This document shows positions 61,067 to 64,000 of a stretch of DNA of 64,000 nucleotides, piece by piece. The stretch's first letter is position 1. Every line of letters starts with the position of its first letter. The notes beneath the pieces are model-generated. The model was not told where the DNA came from. It searched no databases and worked only from the letters and a program-made list of their open reading frames with translations. Source of the stretch: JBMOKT01 sp049323895 (GTDB taxonomy: Bacteria > Bacillota > Peptococcia > Peptococcales > BICA1-8); assembly GCA_049323895.1 (NCBI GenBank), contig JBMOKT010000031.1, forward strand, positions 158,642-222,641, read 5' to 3'. The translations under genes and the position numbers were made by a program.

Positions 61067-61154
61067 AACTCACTAACAACTATCCACTTATAAGTTTTTA
61101 TTGGGGACATTCCTTCTCCCTAGACTAAACCAGATAAAAAGGAGGTGTGTCCCC
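61067..61154. repeat. CACTAAC words and a REP-like pair of GGGGACA ends
   Basis: CACTAACAACTATCCACT (61067-61088) is a diverged form of the ACTAGCC words. GGGGACATTCC at 61103 and GGAGGTGTGTCCCC ending at 61154 form an inverted repeat around about 27 bases, matching the ends at 16830. Confidence 0.5.
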
Positions 61155-61159
61155 ATTCA

Positions 61160-61534
61160 TTAATAGGTCCAAATATGAATGTTTTCATTATCGGCTAAAT
61201 TCCATTTGCTTAGAAGTTCTTTCAATTTATCCTCTACCTGAGCTAGAACTATAATATGCAGTTGGGATGGTTTGCCGCTGGGACTCTTGGTACTTAAAAA
61301 ATCTGTGAACTGTTCAAGGGATTTCTGGGTAAATAAATTTTCTTCCAACTTTGCTTCAGCGATATGATAAGTACCATCAGGGTCTATTGCCAAAATATCA
61401 GGACTATGCCGTCCTAACTTAGGGGGCAGTTCAATGTCCCTGAAATATGTTGCACCCTTTAATGTGAAACCATCTTCATTAAATTTACGTACTAAAGCAA
61501 TTACCATTAATTGGTGAAGTTTAACTGGTGACAA
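61160..61534 (-). CDS. PD-(D/E)XK nuclease-fold protein
   Basis: A 124-residue protein whose core reads RHSPDILAIDPDGTYHIAEAKLEEN. The Asp in PDIL and the E-A-K triad match the restriction-endonuclease-like active site. The flanks (FTLKGATYFRDIE, then LHIIVLAQVEDKL) fit the alpha/beta fold. The start is TTG with GGAGG 9 bases upstream. It lies next to REP-like ends, but no methyltransferase or toxin partner is present. Host defence or repair cannot be decided. Confidence 0.65.
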   Translation of the reverse strand: MSPVKLHQLMVIALVRKFNEDGFTLKGATYFRDIELPPKLGRHSPDILAIDPDGTYHIAEAKLEENLFTQKSLEQFTDFLSTKSPSGKPSQLHIIVLAQVEDKLKELLSKWNLADNENIHIWTY

Positions 61535-61727
61535 TTCAACACACCTCCAACAGCGTTATCCATAAAGATGAAATATACAAATTTAGGATATAATATTTAT
61601 TATACAATAAAAATAAAAAAAAGTCATAATTGGTTGTATACAATATTGAAGTAGGTATTTTTTAAGTAATGGAGAATATTAAAAAAACTATGATTGGAGA
61701 AAAAACAATTTCAGGTGGTGGGAAAAA

Positions 61728-61829
61728 TTGGAGAGAAAGAAAGTACAAGACTGGATTTTTTTGATTGTAGGAATTTCACTTATGTTTTTATTATTTAAAT
61801 TTGCTGCCAATCTAATTGCAAGTTTTTGA
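61728..61829 (+). CDS. Very short single-helix membrane ORF
   Basis: 33 codons from TTG, preceded by AGGTGG 9 bases upstream. A charged start (ERKKVQDW) leads into one hydrophobic helix. There is no homologue in memory. It may be a real micro-protein or chance. Confidence 0.4.
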   Translation: MERKKVQDWIFLIVGISLMFLLFKFAANLIASF

Positions 61830-61906
61830 AATGCGAAATTCAGTTTAACATTTTTGTATTTTCCTCATATGATATCTAAGTAATGGATGAGGGAGAGAAT
61901 GCAAAA

Positions 61907-62056
61907 ATGATAATAAGCACTTTTATAGTTATCATATTTTCTATTTTATTCGGTATGTATTTGGGTTTCCGCTGGGCAAAAGGAGAAGATATCTATTCAG
62001 ATTTATCTATATTGGTCTATAAAGTTAAAAAAATACTAAAGAAAATCATTAGGTAA
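61907..62056 (+). CDS. Short membrane protein ORF
   Basis: 49 codons from ATG, with GAGGGAGAG about 10 bases upstream. One N-terminal hydrophobic helix (IVIIFSILFGMYLGF) is followed by a charged and then basic tail (KVKKILKKIIR). It resembles small membrane-anchored proteins; the function is unknown. Confidence 0.5.
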   Translation: MIISTFIVIIFSILFGMYLGFRWAKGEDIYSDLSILVYKVKKILKKIIR

Positions 62057-62122
62057 AAAAACAACCAAAATTGTCTTAAAATTCTTCTCATAATTTTTAA
62101 TTAACTACACAAAATACTAATA

Positions 62123-62192
62123 GACTTACAGGTCTTAGACAGGATTAGCGAGGCAGTTTGTGGTCTGCCGATAGTTAATTCGCCTGTAAGTC
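62123..62192. other. Long-range inverted repeat with nested hairpin
   Basis: GACTTACAGG (62123-62132) pairs perfectly with CCTGTAAGTC (62183-62192). Between them GGCAG/CTGCC forms an inner stem. The right arm lies in the last codons of the beta-propeller gene, so the structure spans its stop codon. There is no T run. Confidence 0.5.
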
Positions 62193-63323
62193 AATTTTAT
62201 ATTCCATAAGTAACGTGCTATTATCATTTTCATTTTTGACATAAAACAATATGTTCTGTACAACCTGTGGAGAGAGACCATCAATCACACTGGCTTCTTT
62301 ATAATCTTCAATAATTTTTATTTGTGGAAAGGAACCGAAAGTAAACAATAAGTGATTGTTTAATAATGCCAAATCACTTACATATCTAGGCTCTTCACAA
62401 AATATTGTAAATTCCTTTTTGTTTATATCATATGAAACAACCTTCTGGGAAAAACCTTCAATTACTGAGAAATAGATCGAATTTGCATCATTGCTATAAA
62501 TAGGATTAATTGTTTTTTCAAAATTTTGAGGAAGATAAGTAACAGTATTGCTAGGTATATCAAAAAAACCAACTTTACTTGAAGAATAGACTTCACCATA
62601 CTGGCTGAAAACGATTTCTAAATTATTGGGCGACCAATTCATGTAATTAATATCAGGAATATTATTAATATCAAGTATATTTCCTTTTTGATTATAAATC
62701 TCTAGTTGGGAATAACTTTGACTTTCTGGCATTCCCTGCAGCTTTATTATGCCTAATAATTCCCCATTCGGAGACCATTGTATTTGATGGAGAAATGTAT
62801 TTTCCAATTCTATGATAGGAAACATTTTTTTACTTATTAAATCAATATTATAGATTAAGGTTCTGGACTCATTTGCTTCACCTATTGTCAGCAGTTGCTT
62901 TAAAGGATGCCATTGGAAAAGAGGATGTTGCATCTTCTCTTTCCATAATAGGGCTCCGGTTTTCAAATCAATAATAGACAGGCAGCCTTCCTGGGAAGAA
63001 TAAAAAGCTAGATGCTGTAAATTTGAACTTATTTTATAGTCTTCAACTTTCCCGTTAAATATATGTATTTGCTTTCCGCAAAGGTTTGCCTGTTTTTGTA
63101 TGCTAGAAAGTATAATGTCATTTTCTCCAAGCAGCTTTTCAAGCCTTAATTCTTCAATAATACCCTCAGAGATATCTACAAAGTTAACAATTAATTCTTC
63201 CCCTAAGCTGTCTTTATAGATAAGATTAGGCAAAGAATATGCCCAAAGTATATTGTTTGTCGCTAAGAATACCTGTAAGAAAAATAAACTTAAAAAAATC
63301 TTGGATAACTTCTTTGAAAACAT
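62175..63323 (-). CDS. Exported beta-propeller-like protein
   Basis: A 382-residue protein. An N-terminal signal peptide (LSKIFLSLFFLQVFLATNNILWA) is followed by repeated blades with TolB/WD40-like phrases: LQHLAFYSSQEGCLSIIDL, IQWSPNGELLGII, MNWSPNNLEIVFS, IYSNDANSIYFS. No enzymatic motif is visible. The ATG at 63323 has GGGAGG 7 bases upstream; the ATG two codons earlier is too close. Likely periplasmic or surface, role unknown. Confidence 0.72.
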   Translation of the reverse strand: MFSKKLSKIFLSLFFLQVFLATNNILWAYSLPNLIYKDSLGEELIVNFVDISEGIIEELRLEKLLGENDIILSSIQKQANLCGKQIHIFNGKVEDYKISSNLQHLAFYSSQEGCLSIIDLKTGALLWKEKMQHPLFQWHPLKQLLTIGEANESRTLIYNIDLISKKMFPIIELENTFLHQIQWSPNGELLGIIKLQGMPESQSYSQLEIYNQKGNILDINNIPDINYMNWSPNNLEIVFSQYGEVYSSSKVGFFDIPSNTVTYLPQNFEKTINPIYSNDANSIYFSVIEGFSQKVVSYDINKKEFTIFCEEPRYVSDLALLNNHLLFTFGSFPQIKIIEDYKEASVIDGLSPQVVQNILFYVKNENDNSTLLMEYKIDLQAN

Positions 63324-63447
63324 ATCCATCCCTCCCAAATATACTATTTACCAAAAGTTGCCAAATACCTCCCAATAAATGTAAATTATTTTATTGTTTA
63401 CGGAAGCATATTTATTGGTATATAGAATAAAAAAGGGGAAATGGACT

Positions 63448-63543
63448 ATGAATACTAGTTATAATGACATCTTTTCGACGGTGCTTCTAATTATATTTGT
63501 CATAACATTTCCTTTATGGTATGAAATAATTGCGGTTTTTTGA
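63448..63543 (+). CDS. Very short single-helix membrane ORF
   Basis: 31 codons from ATG, with AAAAGGGG upstream. Ten polar residues lead into a helix (TVLLIIFVITFPLWY). It ends at the A tract of the opposite-strand tRNA terminator. Confidence 0.4.
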   Translation: MNTSYNDIFSTVLLIIFVITFPLWYEIIAVF

Positions 63544-63545
63544 GC

Positions 63546-63577
63546 AAAAAAAAATAACGCACCCTATGGAGTGCGTT
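63546..63577 (-). terminator. Terminator of the tRNA-His-like gene
   Basis: On the minus strand the stem AACGCAC/GTGCGTT with an 8-base loop is followed by A and then nine T. Confidence 0.85.
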
Positions 63578-63584
63578 TACGCAA

Positions 63585-63656
63585 GGAAACAGACGGGATT
63601 CGAACCCGCATCTCAGGCGCCACGAACCTGTGTGATGCCTTTTCACCACTATTCCC
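63585..63656 (-). tRNA. tRNA-His-like gene, anticodon GUG, atypical
   Basis: A 72-nt cloverleaf with an 8-bp acceptor including a G(-1):C73 pair, the hallmark of tRNA-His. The D-stem is GTGA/TCAC with GG in the loop, the T-loop is TTCGAAT, and the anticodon stem is CAGGT/GCCTG with loop TCGTGGC, giving GTG. Odd points: position 33 is C instead of the near-universal U, several acceptor pairs are G-U, and CCA is not encoded, unlike all other tRNAs in this window. A consensus promoter and a strong terminator flank it, so it is probably transcribed. It may be the main tRNA-His, a variant isoacceptor or a decayed copy. Confidence 0.6.
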
Positions 63657-63676
63657 TTTTTTCTAACCTTGTCCTA

Positions 63677-63705
63677 ATTATAACAAGATTCGGGGATAAT
63701 GGCAA
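63677..63705 (-). promoter_or_regulatory. Promoter for the tRNA-His-like gene
   Basis: On the minus strand TTGCCA and TATAAT are separated by 17 bases, 20 bases before the predicted 5' end. Confidence 0.8.
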
Positions 63706-63804
63706 TTGGTTGTTTTAGGATTAAAATCCTACTTTTCCTTAACTTTAAAAAACTTTTTAAATTTTCTATTTCTTTTAAGCAAAATTTAAAGTTATATTTT
63801 AACT

Positions 63805-63833
63805 TTGACAAATCCGAACCGGACTCGTATAAT
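63805..63833 (+). promoter_or_regulatory. Consensus promoter for tRNA-Val(GAC)
   Basis: TTGACA and TATAAT with a 17-base spacer, 21 bases before the tRNA. Confidence 0.9.
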
Positions 63834-63853
63834 ATACATTAGACATTATTTAT

Positions 63854-63930
63854 GGGACTATAGCTCAGTTGGTTAGAGTACTACGTTGACATCGTAGGGG
63901 TCGGTGGTTCGAGCCCACTTAGTCCCACCA
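63854..63930 (+). tRNA. tRNA-Val(GAC)
   Basis: A 77-nt cloverleaf: acceptor GGGACTA/TAGTCCC, anticodon stem CTACG/CGTAG, anticodon GAC in loop TTGACAT, TTCGAGC T-loop, discriminator A and CCA. Confidence 0.97.
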
Positions 63931-63931
63931 T

Positions 63932-63969
63932 ATAAGGGTTTGCGGGTTTCCGTAAACCCTTATTTTTTT
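63932..63969 (+). terminator. Terminator after tRNA-Val(GAC)
   Basis: The stem ATAAGGGTTT/AAACCCTTAT, extended by a CGG/CCG inner stem, is followed by seven T. Confidence 0.88.
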
Positions 63970-64000
63970 ACCCTTTGTAATGCAACCGCATTAATTTAAT

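Noticed and set aside
63530..63718. Plus-strand frame over the tRNA-His-like gene
   Set aside because: It lies on the complement of a tRNA-like cloverleaf and has no ribosome site.

Overview
The window looks like a chromosome segment of an anaerobic, low-GC Firmicute of the Clostridia type (perhaps Peptococcaceae-like; inferred from gene content only). The supporting genes are a CO-dehydrogenase-family protein, formate-tetrahydrofolate ligase, a lysine 2,3-aminomutase, pyruvoyl-dependent arginine decarboxylase, TRAP and ECF-type transporters, glycolate-oxidase-type dehydrogenases and a nickel-dependent 2-hydroxyacid racemase. Ribosome binding sites are strong (AGGAGG-like). TTG and GTG starts are common, and most genes end in clear intrinsic terminators. 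No rRNA, CRISPR array, phage or intact insertion sequence was seen.

Layout. 1-20.8 kb is mostly housekeeping or hypothetical: a zinc/manganese ABC transporter (partial), corrinoid adenosyltransferase, a methyltransferase, a coiled-coil M23 peptidase, an AlbA_2 protein, a Gln/Asn-rich repeat protein divergent from kamA, a UPF0182 membrane protein, a tautomerase, a LysM/PG-binding/BsuPI protein, a class V glyoxylate aminotransferase, an AIM24 protein, YchF, a Nudix-like protein with a broken Nudix box, and a polyamine operon pdaD-speE-speB. 21.4-31.5 kb is one long catabolic run: dctPQM, glcDEF, larA and two panB homologues. 31.6-33.4 kb holds seven tRNA genes around an inositol-monophosphatase-family gene. 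33.7-44.8 kb holds a threonine dehydratase, a divergent solitary CooS-like protein, a ThDP decarboxylase with a HisC-like aminotransferase, an OpuC-type osmolyte transporter and a class III aminotransferase. 45-53.2 kb holds an IclR regulator with fhs and folT, then ilvD-like, DUF1537 kinase, pdxA2-like and a third panB homologue. 53.3-64 kb holds a membrane fusion of cyclic-nucleotide-binding, AAA+ and polyferredoxin domains, a MalT-type LuxR regulator, small membrane and hypothetical proteins, a SIMPL lipoprotein, a nuclease-fold protein, a secreted beta-propeller, an odd tRNA-His-like gene and tRNA-Val(GAC).

Main idea. Three PanB (ketopantoate hydroxymethyltransferase) homologues sit in two catabolic-looking operons with no panC or panD. 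The PanB reaction is reversible. Placed after 2-hydroxyacid uptake, racemisation and oxidation (cluster 1), or after a sugar-acid dehydratase (cluster 2), these enzymes could cleave hydroxymethyl-bearing 2-oxo acids into a shorter 2-oxo acid plus methylene-tetrahydrofolate. The gene for formate-tetrahydrofolate ligase and a folate-type ECF transporter subunit lie between the clusters, behind an IclR regulator. A 30-bp sequence, identical at 24 positions, lies in front of both the regulator and the ilvD operon and may tie them into one regulon. The gene order and motifs are visible; the pathway is inference.

Dispersed intergenic repeats are a second theme: a hairpin plus AT-rich tail element (about 97 bp, at least seven full or partial copies, two in direct tandem), REP-like inverted repeats ending in GGGGACA, and short word repeats.
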